Shown here: positions 28,801 through 37,954 of the stretch, piece after piece
How the letters are laid out: each line of letters begins with the position of its first letter
How positions within the stretch are numbered: the first letter of the stretch is position 1
Source of the DNA: Paralteromonas sediminis
Lineage (GTDB): Bacteria; Pseudomonadota; Gammaproteobacteria; Enterobacterales; Alteromonadaceae
Direction: 5' to 3'
DNA: 64,000 bases
Assembly: GCF_003820355.1 (NCBI RefSeq)
Contig: NZ_RPOK01000001.1
Span: 708,847-772,846 of the forward strand
Made by a program: the position numbers and the translations under genes
Notes under the pieces: model-generated
The model's database searches: none
What the model was told of the DNA's origin: nothing
The model's input: only the letters and a program-made list of their open reading frames with translations

Positions 28801-30308
28801 CCGTCATGGGTTGAAAGCCAGATACGCCCCTGTTTATCAGCGTGCACAACCCGTGCTTGCTCCAGAGAGGTATCAAAGGTGTGTTCCTGCCACATAGAGG
28901 GGTCTTTCATATTGACGGATATTAGGCGGTTATCCGTGGTTGAAAACCACAATGTGTTGTTGAACTGAAAAAGATTGTAGATAGGTGTATTGGGTAAAAA
29001 AGTGTCTATACCTTTGATTTGCTTGTCGTGATACTCAACGTGTTTTAGGCCATTGGTCGTTGCAATCCAGATTTTGTCTTCATCGTCTATGGCGATATCC
29101 CAAAAATCATTATCTTCTTCGTGTTGAAAGTAGTAATAGGTGCCTGACGTTTTGTCATACAAACCCAATTCGCCGTTTTGATTGGCTGACCAGATATTGC
29201 CCGCCTTATCTTCCGCTAAGCCCCACACATCTATTGCAACGGAACCGTTTGTGCTTTGTTCACTCGTGGCGAAGCCTTTACCGATAACCGGAAAGTTACT
29301 TTGATAATTGGTTTGCCAGCGGATACCAGAAATAGTGCTGATCCAACGTGTATTATTGTTGTCTTCCAAAATGGAGTAAATTTCATCATCGGCAGATAAC
29401 TTGTGTCGTGAAAGCACCTTTAACGTTTGTTTGTTGTCTGAGTAACTCATTTCGACAATTTCGTTTTCTACTGCGACCAGGATTTTTCCATCAGAAGGCT
29501 CTATGCTCCTTACTACACGCCCTTCAAAATAGGTTTCTGTTTCAAAGTAGCCGTCTTTTTCAATAATTCTTAACAGTCCTGCATCGGTACCCAGTAAGTA
29601 TTCGCCATTGATCACGGTCACGCTTTGCAGGGCTTTTGCTTCGATTTTTAACGACCAGGGATTAAACGCCTGAAGGGAGAAAAGCTCTTTGTTTCTCTTA
29701 TCATAGATAAATGCTCCCTCGTCTAAACTGCCTATCCACAGACGACTGGGCTCATCGTAAAGGGTAATAATACTGTTGGGGAAATTGACTCTGCTATTAT
29801 AAGGCTTTAATACCCTTTCTGTTTTATCCAACACGTAAAGGTTGTCAATACTGGCCACGATCAGAGAACCATCGGTGCCTTCTGTAATGTCCCACATTTG
29901 GATACGGTCATCAGTGCCATCAACGGGGATCGTTTTGAAGGTTTCGGTTAATGGGTCAAATACTCCCATGCCCTGCATGGTCGCCACCCAAATCGTATTA
30001 TCGCTGTCGATAAAGATGTCTCTTACAATATTGCCGGGAAGGCCAGAATCAGTGTTGAACACGTCAATTTGATAGCCATCAAATCGCATAAGAGCTTCAG
30101 AGGTTGCGAACCAAAGAAATCCAAGTTGGTCTTCGTTGATATCCAAAACAAAAGATTGAGGAACACCGAAACTGGCGTCTAGGCGCATATAGAGTTGCGT
30201 TGAGGGCGCAGAAGCCCCCAATTCGGGATTTAACCCCGATTCATTATTATTTGCTAGGCTTGAAAAACTGAAAACCGCAAGCCAAAAAAAACTCAAAAAA
30301 GTGCGCAC
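25839..30308 (-). CDS. propeller-sensor diguanylate cyclase/phosphodiesterase (Reg_prop, Y_Y_Y, PAS, GGDEF, EAL)
   Basis: A 1489-residue membrane sensor for cyclic di-GMP turnover. A signal peptide is followed by about 650 residues of two-component-regulator propeller repeats (many 'IWVAT', 'LWIGS', 'GLWF'-like strands). A Y_Y_Y domain follows (YRYKLEGSDKNWRY, about 705-720), with a membrane helix near 790-808, two PAS domains (about 825-935 and 950-1060), GGDEF and EAL. YRLGGDEF is intact; the RxxD inhibitory site before it is absent. MEALVR and DDFGTGYSSL are intact, so both activities are possible. Reg_prop/Y_Y_Y sensors often respond to sugars. It stands alone; the ligand is unknown. Confidence 0.9.
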   Translation of the reverse strand: MRTFLSFFWLAVFSFSSLANNNESGLNPELGASAPSTQLYMRLDASFGVPQSFVLDINEDQLGFLWFATSEALMRFDGYQIDVFNTDSGLPGNIVRDIFIDSDNTIWVATMQGMGVFDPLTETFKTIPVDGTDDRIQMWDITEGTDGSLIVASIDNLYVLDKTERVLKPYNSRVNFPNSIITLYDEPSRLWIGSLDEGAFIYDKRNKELFSLQAFNPWSLKIEAKALQSVTVINGEYLLGTDAGLLRIIEKDGYFETETYFEGRVVRSIEPSDGKILVAVENEIVEMSYSDNKQTLKVLSRHKLSADDEIYSILEDNNNTRWISTISGIRWQTNYQSNFPVIGKGFATSEQSTNGSVAIDVWGLAEDKAGNIWSANQNGELGLYDKTSGTYYYFQHEEDNDFWDIAIDDEDKIWIATTNGLKHVEYHDKQIKGIDTFLPNTPIYNLFQFNNTLWFSTTDNRLISVNMKDPSMWQEHTFDTSLEQARVVHADKQGRIWLSTHDGAFIYDTNSRQFLPSNTDFQSLRGTILAVHDYNGSYWVSTYNKGIIQFDKATLQQLKSQRVEQKRGPGRASVATGNTIWYAHANYISQFDLDSFSVVAEIKPSQLYHNDIFETSSLITADGHVVFGGELGYHIIDPDTMITNINKDLVTRPPLIREFKLNSAEMDLNTKGTLLTKPIHLTDKLVLTNNDKRFSFKFALVNSMDPQNVAYRYKLEGSDKNWRYEEQDLSRRALFHNEPWGNYNLLVQAREPGKDWSESQRLGIVISPPPWFSKPAIFLYLIAILLFVFYAIRQYQQRRQTQRTIRESEERLKLTLWSSGDELWDWDVYRGQVYRSNTWGTLDFPQDDIRTNSAYDGNIHPNDLNRVQANLKAHLEDKTEYYEISYRAKTFKNKWVWILDRGKVVARDHNNQPLRMTGTLKNIQHLKEAEEQMRLFERSIENISEGVFITDTVFRFISVNKAYSKLTGESRDQALASFMYFHQYSAAFTEEIKKTLRQKGNWSGELESRRVDGERYEMELNIDAVHDDDGKVSHYVGVFSDITERKNTEKELIKLAHSDPLTDLPNRSVFQASQQNLVRRGESHALLCLDMDNFKKINDSLGHQTGDVLIKQIAKRLQRITGKSATCYRLGGDEFSILMEDNPDVHVITHYAQNILDNLSRPFIINKQEFVLSASIGIAFYPNDGDNPQELLKNADTAMYFAKNSGGNAYKFFSSEMNQNAVRQLQIENLIRHGLKDDLFSVYYQPKVDIASGKLVSMEALVRFIHPQKGIVSPAQFIPLAEQTGQIVQIGEVVLEKALKDTKRWVDAGLFSGRVAVNISAKQFELPDLDDRISKILTKVGISALHLECEITEGTLMENPEQGLMMMQRLRERGIHLALDDFGTGYSSLAYLKQFPLNTLKIDKAFIDDIAHSSVDRHMAAAIINIAHNLGLNVVAEGVEHEEQLAILRRYDCELLQGYLYSKPLSSDRFEKLLNENADIHSFLTRSET

Positions 30309-30414
30309 AAAAACACCATCGACAGTACACGTCTCATAGTCTAAATCATTTTTATTCTCAGCTTCCGTGCTGCATCCCCCAATATGCCCAATTCAAGCCC
30401 ATTCGACAAGGAAT

Positions 30415-33144
30415 TTAGTCGAAAAAGGGGGCATTTGATTTAAATAATTCAATGTTTGAGACAGAAATTCCGCTATCTGGTGAAAAACTGGCTAATTGGC
30501 CTTCGCTATACAGTACGAGCTCACCAAATGTATTTCTGGCGAGCAGTGAATTTGCGCAGTCCACAAGGTCGTTAAACTGCATGTTTTCAATACAATTTAT
30601 CAAGTCATCATGGCGCTGATTTCGCGGGTCGTTTAAACCAAGATTTAGCCATAAGCGCTGTGATTGCATGGCCAAGGTATGATCAGGTTCACTAATTTGT
30701 TTGAGCAAATTAGCCTGAATACTGGGCCAATAACCGCGGTAAAAGCTTAGCTCGTTGATTTGCTCACGTAAAAACTGAATTATTGCTTGAAATAACGTTT
30801 CACAATCGTGAGTTGGGCTTTGGGCATAGAACGCCAAGCCAGGATGTTGATTGTGCGGCACGTATCCTGAGCCTACAATATAGCCAAGCTGCTGTTCGGT
30901 GCGCAACGCATTGAAAAACGGTCCGGCGAGAAGTTGCTCTATGATCATGCAAAATGCGGTATCCAGTGTGCCGCAGCTTGGCGCCTGCAAGTACAATACG
31001 ACTGCGGCGTCATCATGTTCACTGGGAACCGCGTGGAATGCGGTTTTGCCTGGCGTCAGTTTGAGTATTTGACGAGAAAGATGATGCTGGGTAAAGCGGT
31101 GCTGATGCTGTGTTAACACCTTTTGCCAATCACTAGCGTGTTCTTGCAGCCAGTTACCGTGCAGGAATGACTCTGCATACAGGTTGTCTTTTGCCTGAGC
31201 AATAAGAGTACAGAAGTCTCCATAATCGACAGTCTTTAGTGCCTCCAGCATCTCTACAGGCGCAAAACTATAGCGTTGAACGATAACGCCCAAACGGGAA
31301 AACAGTCGGTTGATGGGCTTGTTTAACAACGCGTTTTGCATACTTTGTATTTGAGCTCGTCGGGCAGCCTCAAAATGATGAGGGCCTATGTCAGTATTAA
31401 GTAAGTTGTCTAAGGCCTGCGCGGCCAGTGCCATCAACGACGATGAAAATCCGCTGCAATGCATGGAAAAGCCAGCCTGATGACCATAAATGCGAAAGTG
31501 CAGGCCGGCAATGCCAGCTCGGTAGAATTTTTCCAGCAAGAGGTTGCTGATGGCGTGTAGCCATATGCGTTTATACGCACTGTGTTTTGCGCTATCGGTT
31601 AACAGTGGACTGTCAAAAGCAACATAGATATCGCCTTTAACGCTATTAAAACGTTGTTCCTGGCTAAACCATAATTTGTAGTGTTTTGTTTGCGTAATCA
31701 GCTGTGGCACTGCCCATTCGGGATGCCGTTTAAGCAAATTATTTTCGCCCTGAATGTACGGGTTCTGGTCTGCGAGTTGTATATCTTCAAAAACACGAGG
31801 CGAGCGCCAGCGCTGAATGTCCTGATTCGAGACCGCAGCGTTTTTATATTCTGCGTCGTAGTATTTGCAGGCAACTTCTGTCTGAACATTGGGCGAAATG
31901 TGTTTGAGACGCAAGTTGTCAACAACAAAGTAGGAAAGGGCCAGTGCAATAGTTTCTGCATTGAGCTGTGGGGCTGGTACGTGCTTTTCCCAACTACTTT
32001 CAGCCAGTTCACAAATGGTATCCAGAGTGGGAGCTGACTGGTTGTAATCTCTTGCCAGTTTGTCCAGGGTACGTTTCTCTTCCCAACGCCAGTCTTCCTG
32101 ATTATGTTGCACCAGTGATAAGGTATAAAACACAGCCTCTACAATGGTATTGATGTGTGCTTCACCCGATACACTCAATTGAATACTCACATTAAAGTCT
32201 TTAAACCCCGAGCCTTCTATACCACTGCCCGCAATTAAATTGGTTGCCCAGCCCTGATTTTTTAAGTAGGCCAATAAACTATTTTGCCCTTCATCTCCCA
32301 AAATATGACTAAGGTACGCCAGTGCAGGCTTTATGCGATGAATATCGGTTTGCAAGGCGAAAGTGATGATAAGGCGCCGGGCATTTTGCAGGGGTTTAAT
32401 GCTGATTTTTCGCTGAAGCTGGTCAGCAAGATAGAGCGGCGGTAAAACAAGGTCGTCACTGTTATCATCAGGAAACAGTGACAACAACTGTTTAAAGGTG
32501 CTTATCGTCTTACTGTCGATTTCAGGCGCACAGAATACAACTCGAATTTGTCCAGAGGTATAGCGGCTGGTATGCAGTTCGCGCAACATGGCCTGCAGTT
32601 TCTCTGTCGAGTGCTGAGAATAGATATTGGCATTACCAACGGAAAACTTGCTGAATGGATGTGCCGGATTGCTGGTTTCTTTGTGGATTTGATACAAGCG
32701 TCTAAGGTCATCTTTTTTCTTAAATGCAAACTCTGCATCGATGGACTGTATTTCTTTTTCGATGGATGCTTTTTTTAGTAATGGGTGAGCCATTGCATCA
32801 AAGAACGCGGGCAGAGCAATTGGGCTGTGTTGAGGCAAGCAGGAAAAGTGGAAGTTTGCATGTTCACCGGCTGTCCAGGCATTCACGTTACCGCCGCAGC
32901 GCTTAATCAGGTCGATGACTTCATTGCTATTGGGTAATCGCCGGCTACCCATAAAGAGCATGTGTTCGAGCAAATGAGCAAGGCCATGGCAATCATCCGG
33001 ATCATAAAAATGTCCGGCTTTGACTGAAAATGACAACAACGCATGGGAAAGCCGATGGTCTTCGGCCAGGTAAAAGAGGGCACCATTATCTGCACAGTGC
33101 TCGGTAAACGTTAAATGTGTGTCTTGTAATATACCCACAGACAA
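30415..33144 (-). CDS. M16-family (insulinase/pitrilysin-like) zinc protease
   Basis: A 909-residue protein in the insulinase family. The inverted zinc motif HLLEH is at residues 57-61, and a downstream SIDAEF segment probably carries the third ligand Glu. Four M16-like lobes are expected for this length, which compares with about 960 for E. coli pitrilysin. No signal peptide is evident, so unlike pitrilysin it is probably cytoplasmic. The alternating 'IVGSGYVPHNQHPGLAFYAQSP' region near the C-terminus matches the fourth domain. It is separated from the GGDEF/EAL gene by 106 bases and divergent from sixA. Confidence 0.88.
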   Translation of the reverse strand: MSVGILQDTHLTFTEHCADNGALFYLAEDHRLSHALLSFSVKAGHFYDPDDCHGLAHLLEHMLFMGSRRLPNSNEVIDLIKRCGGNVNAWTAGEHANFHFSCLPQHSPIALPAFFDAMAHPLLKKASIEKEIQSIDAEFAFKKKDDLRRLYQIHKETSNPAHPFSKFSVGNANIYSQHSTEKLQAMLRELHTSRYTSGQIRVVFCAPEIDSKTISTFKQLLSLFPDDNSDDLVLPPLYLADQLQRKISIKPLQNARRLIITFALQTDIHRIKPALAYLSHILGDEGQNSLLAYLKNQGWATNLIAGSGIEGSGFKDFNVSIQLSVSGEAHINTIVEAVFYTLSLVQHNQEDWRWEEKRTLDKLARDYNQSAPTLDTICELAESSWEKHVPAPQLNAETIALALSYFVVDNLRLKHISPNVQTEVACKYYDAEYKNAAVSNQDIQRWRSPRVFEDIQLADQNPYIQGENNLLKRHPEWAVPQLITQTKHYKLWFSQEQRFNSVKGDIYVAFDSPLLTDSAKHSAYKRIWLHAISNLLLEKFYRAGIAGLHFRIYGHQAGFSMHCSGFSSSLMALAAQALDNLLNTDIGPHHFEAARRAQIQSMQNALLNKPINRLFSRLGVIVQRYSFAPVEMLEALKTVDYGDFCTLIAQAKDNLYAESFLHGNWLQEHASDWQKVLTQHQHRFTQHHLSRQILKLTPGKTAFHAVPSEHDDAAVVLYLQAPSCGTLDTAFCMIIEQLLAGPFFNALRTEQQLGYIVGSGYVPHNQHPGLAFYAQSPTHDCETLFQAIIQFLREQINELSFYRGYWPSIQANLLKQISEPDHTLAMQSQRLWLNLGLNDPRNQRHDDLINCIENMQFNDLVDCANSLLARNTFGELVLYSEGQLASFSPDSGISVSNIELFKSNAPFFD

Positions 33145-33288
33145 TATGCCTCAAGTACAAAGTTAATTCACGACATAAAAAATGAGCAACTATTTAAGTT
33201 GGCACTATGCGCTTGCGAAGAGCTTTGCTATTGTTAATAGATTATCAGTTTATGCACAGTTTTACTGTCTGGTCAAAGTAGTTCTATT

Positions 33289-33792
33289 ATGGGCGACCAA
33301 ATAACCATTTTTATAATGCGTCATGGTACTGCTGAAAATTATGCGCAGAATGATGCTGCACGCCAGCTGGTGGAACATGGCAAAGCGCAGGTTGTCGAGA
33401 CGGCCGCCTGGTATAACAGTGTGTTTTCTACACCATCAATAGATTTGGCTCTGGTAAGTCCGTATGTTCGGGCTCAGCAGACCTTCGATGTGTTCAATGA
33501 ACAGGTTTCAGTAGCAACCGTTGAAACGTTTGATGATATTACACCCGAGGGCAACCCTTACGCTGTTCACGACTATCTTGATGTGCGTGCTGCCAGCATG
33601 CTTGCACAAAATAATGACAACGATGACATGAAAATACTGCTTGTCAGTCATATGCCTTTTGTCAGTTTTTTGCTTGAGGCTTTGTGTCCTGAGGCGGGAA
33701 ACACACTGTTCAATACGGCCGCGATGGCTGTGATCAAATACCAACCTAGCGCCGCTAGAGGGCAGTTACTCCACCATTTTCAGGGAACATGA
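33289..33792 (+). CDS. sixA: phosphohistidine phosphatase SixA
   Basis: A histidine phosphatase of 167 residues. The catalytic motif MRHGTAE has its nucleophile His at residue 12. VSPYVRAQQT (second Arg) and LLVSHMPFVSFLL (second His) complete the active site. SixA proteins dephosphorylate His-containing phosphotransfer domains and, in E. coli, the nitrogen phosphotransferase NPr. Size and motifs are normal for SixA. It is divergent from the M16 protease gene across 144 bases. Confidence 0.88.
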   Translation: MGDQITIFIMRHGTAENYAQNDAARQLVEHGKAQVVETAAWYNSVFSTPSIDLALVSPYVRAQQTFDVFNEQVSVATVETFDDITPEGNPYAVHDYLDVRAASMLAQNNDNDDMKILLVSHMPFVSFLLEALCPEAGNTLFNTAAMAVIKYQPSAARGQLLHHFQGT

Positions 33793-33906
33793 ACGTCACA
33801 AACGGTGTCTGCAAATAACTCCTCAAGTTTTTTTGCGTTTCGTCCGATAAGACTACTGAGAGGCGATGCGCGCTGCGCATGAAGATAAACGAGAGTGGCA
33901 GAAGAG

Positions 33907-34104
33907 ATGGGGTCAAAGACACTTCCAGAACAACTCAAATCATCACTGCAGTACCATATGGAACAGGACGATGTGCGCAGCGATAATGATATGGTTGAAT
34001 TGTTCGACAAACTAACGTCGTTGTCAGAGAAAGTGCAGGCGGCAAAACAAAAGGCGCTGCGCAACAGACAGCGTGAAGCCGCGTTAATGCCCGCTAAACG
34101 CTAG
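33907..34104 (+). CDS. small hypothetical soluble protein
   Basis: A reading frame of 65 residues (69 if GTG at 33895 is used) with a helical, charged composition. An acidic middle (HMEQDDVRSDNDMVELFDKL) is followed by a Lys/Arg-rich amphipathic helix (KVQAAKQKALRNRQREAAL). It looks like a real protein rather than antisense noise, but neither start has a good ribosome site. Its end overlaps the corB stop by four bases in convergent orientation. I do not recognise a family. Confidence 0.42.
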   Translation: MGSKTLPEQLKSSLQYHMEQDDVRSDNDMVELFDKLTSLSEKVQAAKQKALRNRQREAALMPAKR

Positions 34105-35396
34105 TCATCACTGGCTTTATCGTTTTCACTTCTATAAAAATGGGGTTGTACCCGAACCGTTTTAATCATGTTTTCTGAACTTTCGACTATCTCAATGGGA
34201 TAGCCAGCCAGTCTAACACTCACTCTGTTTTCCGGAATATCCTGAAGGTATTCTACAATCAAACCATTTAGTGTTTTCGGGCCCTCTGTTGGCAGATTCC
34301 AGTCGAGCTCCTTGTTGAGTTCCCTGACGTTGGCACTGCCGTCTACCAGAACCGATCCATCTTGTTGAACACTGACTTCTTTGCTGTAAGTCGGCAAGGT
34401 ACTGGTGGTAAATTCGCCGATGATTTCTTCCAGAATGTCTTCCAGTGTCACTAACCCCTGAATATCGCCGTATTCATCAACCACCAATCCAATGCGCTCT
34501 TTCTGCGCCTGAAACTGATGCATAAGATTGTGCAGTTGCGTGGTTTCGGGAGTGAAATAAATTTCTCTTACCGCGCGCAGCAAGGTGGCCTTGCTAAACT
34601 GATCTTTTGACAGCAAACGCAGGGCATCGCGAACATGGACAAAGCCAACAGCATCATCAATGCTGTCGCGATACAACAAAACGCGGGTGTGCTGTGAATT
34701 TACCAATTGCCGCTGTATATCCTTCCATTCGTCATTAACGTCAATGGCGACAATTTCATTGCGCGGGATCATGATGTCTTCAGCCGTGACGTTTTCCAAA
34801 TCGAGAATACTGATCAGCATGTCTCTGTGACGGGTTGGGATCATACTACCGGATTCGAATACCGTGGTTCGCAACTCCTCCCGGTTAAGAGTGTTGTTGT
34901 CTGCGTCTTTAGGGCTCACGTTTATAATGGCCAAAAGCCCATTGGTAATGCCATTAATGCAAAACACGAAAGGGTACATCAGAAGCATAAGCGGCCGAAG
35001 TAGCAGTGAACTGGGGTAAGCCACTTTTTCCGGATACAACGCCGCCAGTGTTTTAGGCGTTACTTCTGCGAAAATCAGAATAATGAACGTCAGTCCAATG
35101 GTGACAACGATAGGCCCCCAGAAATCACCGAATAAACGCATACTGATTTCACCCGCTACCAGTGTAGCGGCAATGTTAACCAGGTTGTTGCCTATTAGAA
35201 TAAGACCGATAAGCCTGTCTGGCCTGTCAAGCAAAGCCTGTACGCGCGTGGCAGCAGCATGATTTTCATTGACAAGATGTTTCAGCTTATACCGGTTGAT
35301 TGACATCATGCCGGTTTCAGAGCTAGAGAAGTAGGCGGAGCAAAGTATTAACGCACCTAACACCAAAAACAGTGTACTGGTTGAAATAGCGTCCAA
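34101..35396 (-). CDS. CNNM/CorB-type transporter (YfjD-like)
   Basis: A membrane protein of 431 residues in the HlyC/CorC (CNNM) family. The DUF21 membrane domain spans about 1-180, with the motif SSSETGMMSINRYKL and GNNLVNIAATL. A CBS pair follows (about 195-325, IPTRHRDMLISILDLENV before it), then a CorC_HlyC domain at about 340-425. These proteins bind Mg-ATP and support Mg2+/Co2+ efflux or cation balance. With ypjD and ffh next to it the order matches E. coli yfjD-ypjD-ffh, which supports the YfjD/CorB assignment over plain CorC. Confidence 0.85.
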   Translation of the reverse strand: MDAISTSTLFLVLGALILCSAYFSSSETGMMSINRYKLKHLVNENHAAATRVQALLDRPDRLIGLILIGNNLVNIAATLVAGEISMRLFGDFWGPIVVTIGLTFIILIFAEVTPKTLAALYPEKVAYPSSLLLRPLMLLMYPFVFCINGITNGLLAIINVSPKDADNNTLNREELRTTVFESGSMIPTRHRDMLISILDLENVTAEDIMIPRNEIVAIDVNDEWKDIQRQLVNSQHTRVLLYRDSIDDAVGFVHVRDALRLLSKDQFSKATLLRAVREIYFTPETTQLHNLMHQFQAQKERIGLVVDEYGDIQGLVTLEDILEEIIGEFTTSTLPTYSKEVSVQQDGSVLVDGSANVRELNKELDWNLPTEGPKTLNGLIVEYLQDIPENRVSVRLAGYPIEIVESSENMIKTVRVQPHFYRSENDKASDD

Positions 35397-35477
35397 CTAA
35401 ATGGTTCCTTTATTGTGTAGAACTGACACTGTAGTGCGCGAAAAGAATGGATTCAAGTGGAATTTAAACGATTACGT

Positions 35478-36272
35478 CTACAGTAAGACCTCTCGCACCA
35501 GTCGGCTGCCAAAATAAGCAAGCGTTAACAGTGCCAAAGCAACAGATGTAAGGCCAATAACTTGGCGGTTACGCCAACCCCAGCGGCGCTGCCCGAATAA
35601 CAACACTAAATAGACGACCAATGCCAGAACAGACAACACCGTTTTATGGGCGTATTGCGCTGAAAGCATATTGTCTATGAACACAAAGCCTGACAGCAGT
35701 GAAATGAACAGCAGCACCGAGCCCACGGTAGTTAACTTGAACAAAATGGACTCCACCAACATTAGCGGCGGTAAGGGCGAGTTGATTAATGACGCACCTT
35801 TGTGTTTGAGCTGATAGGTAATAAACGACATTTGAAGCGCATACAAAAACGCGATACTCAGACTGCCATAAGCCATCAATGAGAGGGTAACGTGCACAAT
35901 CAGGCCGGGTTTGAGCTCAAAATGCATGGCGTATTCAACAGGTACCATACCAGCTGCAATTACGGTTAATGCAGAAAAAACATAAGCACCGGGCAAAAGC
36001 AAACCATTGGGCAAAAAGCGCGCACTGACGATCATAGTGATGGTAATCAGCCAGGATACTAGTGACAGCACATTGGTAATGCTCATATTCTGCCCGTCGG
36101 CAATAAAGATAACCTGCGTCAGGAATAACAGGTGTGCAATACCACCCAGCATGGCTAATGCATATTCAGGTGCGGCTAATGGCGAGCGTGTGACGACTCT
36201 GCGTAGGATCAACGCCGCCGCAGTCAGGTATAACACTGCCGTTAATGCAACCAGAATGCCTTGTAAATCCAT
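35478..36272 (-). CDS. ypjD: YpjD/CcsA-type cytochrome c assembly-family membrane protein
   Basis: An integral membrane protein of 264 residues with about eight hydrophobic segments in the CcsA/CcmC-like family (PF01578). HVTLSLMAYGSLSIAFLYALQM in the middle carries the conserved histidine and Ser/Tyr pattern. HKTVLSVLALVVYLVLL near the C-terminus carries another conserved His. It is too short for a full haem-handling CcmF. Gene order (corB, ypjD, divergent ffh) agrees with E. coli YpjD, whose precise function is unsettled. Confidence 0.8.
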   Translation of the reverse strand: MDLQGILVALTAVLYLTAAALILRRVVTRSPLAAPEYALAMLGGIAHLLFLTQVIFIADGQNMSITNVLSLVSWLITITMIVSARFLPNGLLLPGAYVFSALTVIAAGMVPVEYAMHFELKPGLIVHVTLSLMAYGSLSIAFLYALQMSFITYQLKHKGASLINSPLPPLMLVESILFKLTTVGSVLLFISLLSGFVFIDNMLSAQYAHKTVLSVLALVVYLVLLFGQRRWGWRNRQVIGLTSVALALLTLAYFGSRLVREVLL

Positions 36273-36346
36273 ATATCGCGATTACTTAATGAAAATGAAA
36301 CTCACTTGCCATTGTGACTGTTTCAGACCATAAAATCCAACCGTGA

Positions 36347-36364
36347 TTGACGAAGTTACGTCAA
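36347..36364. promoter_or_regulatory. inverted repeat in the ypjD-ffh intergenic region
   Basis: A perfect inverted repeat TTGACG-N6-CGTCAA lies between divergent ypjD and ffh, about 40 bases before the ffh -10 element and 75 bases before ypjD. It looks like a dimeric regulator site; I cannot name the regulator. Confidence 0.4.
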
Positions 36365-36404
36365 AACTTATGCAATTAATACAGCAAAATAATCTGCTCG
36401 CTTG

Positions 36405-36410
36405 TATAAT
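36405..36410 (+). promoter_or_regulatory. -10 element of a sigma-70 promoter for ffh
   Basis: A perfect TATAAT lies 32 bases before the ffh ATG. The -35 region (about 36381-36387) is a poor match, so the promoter may rely on an upstream element or activator. Confidence 0.55.
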
Positions 36411-36442
36411 GCCCGCAAAGTTTGTAACCGTAATGACCGTTT

Positions 36443-37831
36443 ATGTTTGAAAATCTTTCTGACCGTTTAGGCGCCACACTCAAAAATATTAGTGGTCGTG
36501 GCCGTCTTACTGAAGACAACATCAAAGACACACTCCGCGAAGTTCGCATGGCGCTGCTTGAAGCGGACGTTGCGCTACCTGTAGTGAAAGACTTTGTTGC
36601 TCAGGTGAAAGAACGTGCGCTCGGGGCAGAAGTGAGTAAAAGCCTGAAGCCCGGGCAGATGTTCATAAAGATTGTGCAAAGCGAACTTGAATCCGTCATG
36701 GGCGAAGCGAATGAGCGACTGAATCTTGCCGCTCAGCCGCCCGCAGTAGTGCTAATGGCGGGCTTGCAGGGTGCAGGTAAAACCACCAGTGTGGGTAAGC
36801 TGGCAAAGTACCTCACAGAACGCGAAAAGAAAAAAGTCATGGTGGTGAGTGCTGATGTTTACCGTCCAGCGGCTATCAAACAGCTCGAAACCTTGGCTGA
36901 AGAAGTCGGCGTTAGCTGTCATCCGTCGAACGTGTTACAGCAACCTGTGGCCATTGTTGAGTCTGCTATCGACGCAGCCAAAACCCAATTTTTTGACGTA
37001 CTGTTAGTGGATACCGCCGGTCGTTTGCATGTAGACAACGACATGATGGATGAAATAAAGGCATTGCATCAGGCGGTAAATCCTGTGGAAACTCTGTTTG
37101 TGGTGGACGCTATGACAGGTCAGGATGCTGCCAATACGGCCAAAGCCTTCGGCGAAGCCTTGCCACTGACTGGTGTGATTCTTACCAAAGCTGATGGTGA
37201 TGCCCGAGGCGGTGCTGCGCTGTCTGTGCGTCACATAACCGGTAAGCCTATTAAGTTTATTGGTATGGGCGAAAAGGTAGATGCACTGGAACCTTTCCAC
37301 CCAGAAAGGATGGCATCGCGTATTTTAGGAATGGGTGATGTACTCAGTCTGATAGAGGAAGTTGAGCGCAAGGTCGACAAGAGCAAAGCCCAGAAACTTG
37401 CCAAAAAAGTGCAAAAAGGCAAAGGGTTTGACTTGCAGGATTTCAAAGAGCAACTTGAACAAATGCGCAACATGGGTGGCATGATGTCACTGATGGATAA
37501 GCTACCTGGCATGGGTAACATGCAGGCGCAAATCAAAGACAAGGCTAACGACAAACAGTTCAATCAAATGGAAGCCATCATTAACAGTATGACGCCAGCT
37601 GAACGTTCTCGACCAGAGATCATCAAAGGGTCGAGAAAGCGCAGGATTGCAGCGGGTTCAGGTACCCAGATTCAAGACGTAAACCGTCTATTGAAGCAGT
37701 TTACGCAAATGCAGAAAATGATGAAAAAAATGTCCGGTGGCGGCATGAAAAAAATGATGCGCCAGATGAAAGGCATGATGCCACCTGGCGGTGGTATGGG
37801 TGGTCCTGGAGGAATGTTTCCACCCAGGTAA
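36443..37831 (+). CDS. ffh: signal recognition particle GTPase Ffh (SRP54)
   Basis: Ffh binds 4.5S RNA and nascent signal sequences and delivers ribosomes to FtsY. The 462-residue protein has the N domain (1-90), the G domain with GLQGAGKTT from residue 107, DTAGR, TKADGDARGG and a DVYRPAAIKQ loop. It ends in a Met-rich M domain (MRNMGGMMSLMDKLPGMG and a MKKMMRQMKGMMPPGG tail). Complete and of normal length. Expressed from the promoter at 36405. Confidence 0.96.
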   Translation: MFENLSDRLGATLKNISGRGRLTEDNIKDTLREVRMALLEADVALPVVKDFVAQVKERALGAEVSKSLKPGQMFIKIVQSELESVMGEANERLNLAAQPPAVVLMAGLQGAGKTTSVGKLAKYLTEREKKKVMVVSADVYRPAAIKQLETLAEEVGVSCHPSNVLQQPVAIVESAIDAAKTQFFDVLLVDTAGRLHVDNDMMDEIKALHQAVNPVETLFVVDAMTGQDAANTAKAFGEALPLTGVILTKADGDARGGAALSVRHITGKPIKFIGMGEKVDALEPFHPERMASRILGMGDVLSLIEEVERKVDKSKAQKLAKKVQKGKGFDLQDFKEQLEQMRNMGGMMSLMDKLPGMGNMQAQIKDKANDKQFNQMEAIINSMTPAERSRPEIIKGSRKRRIAAGSGTQIQDVNRLLKQFTQMQKMMKKMSGGGMKKMMRQMKGMMPPGGGMGGPGGMFPPR

Positions 37832-37954
37832 AATCTTCTGATTATCTCTCCTCGTCGGCAGTTTAGCGCAATAAGTTGAAGCGCGTATAGTTCGGCTGTA
37901 ATGTAAAAAGGTTTTATCTATAAAAACCATAATACACGACAATAAAGGACAGAT

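Noticed and set aside
33780-34064. Minus-strand 94-codon frame near sixA
   Set aside because: Ser-rich, no ribosome site, overlaps the more protein-like plus-strand small gene.
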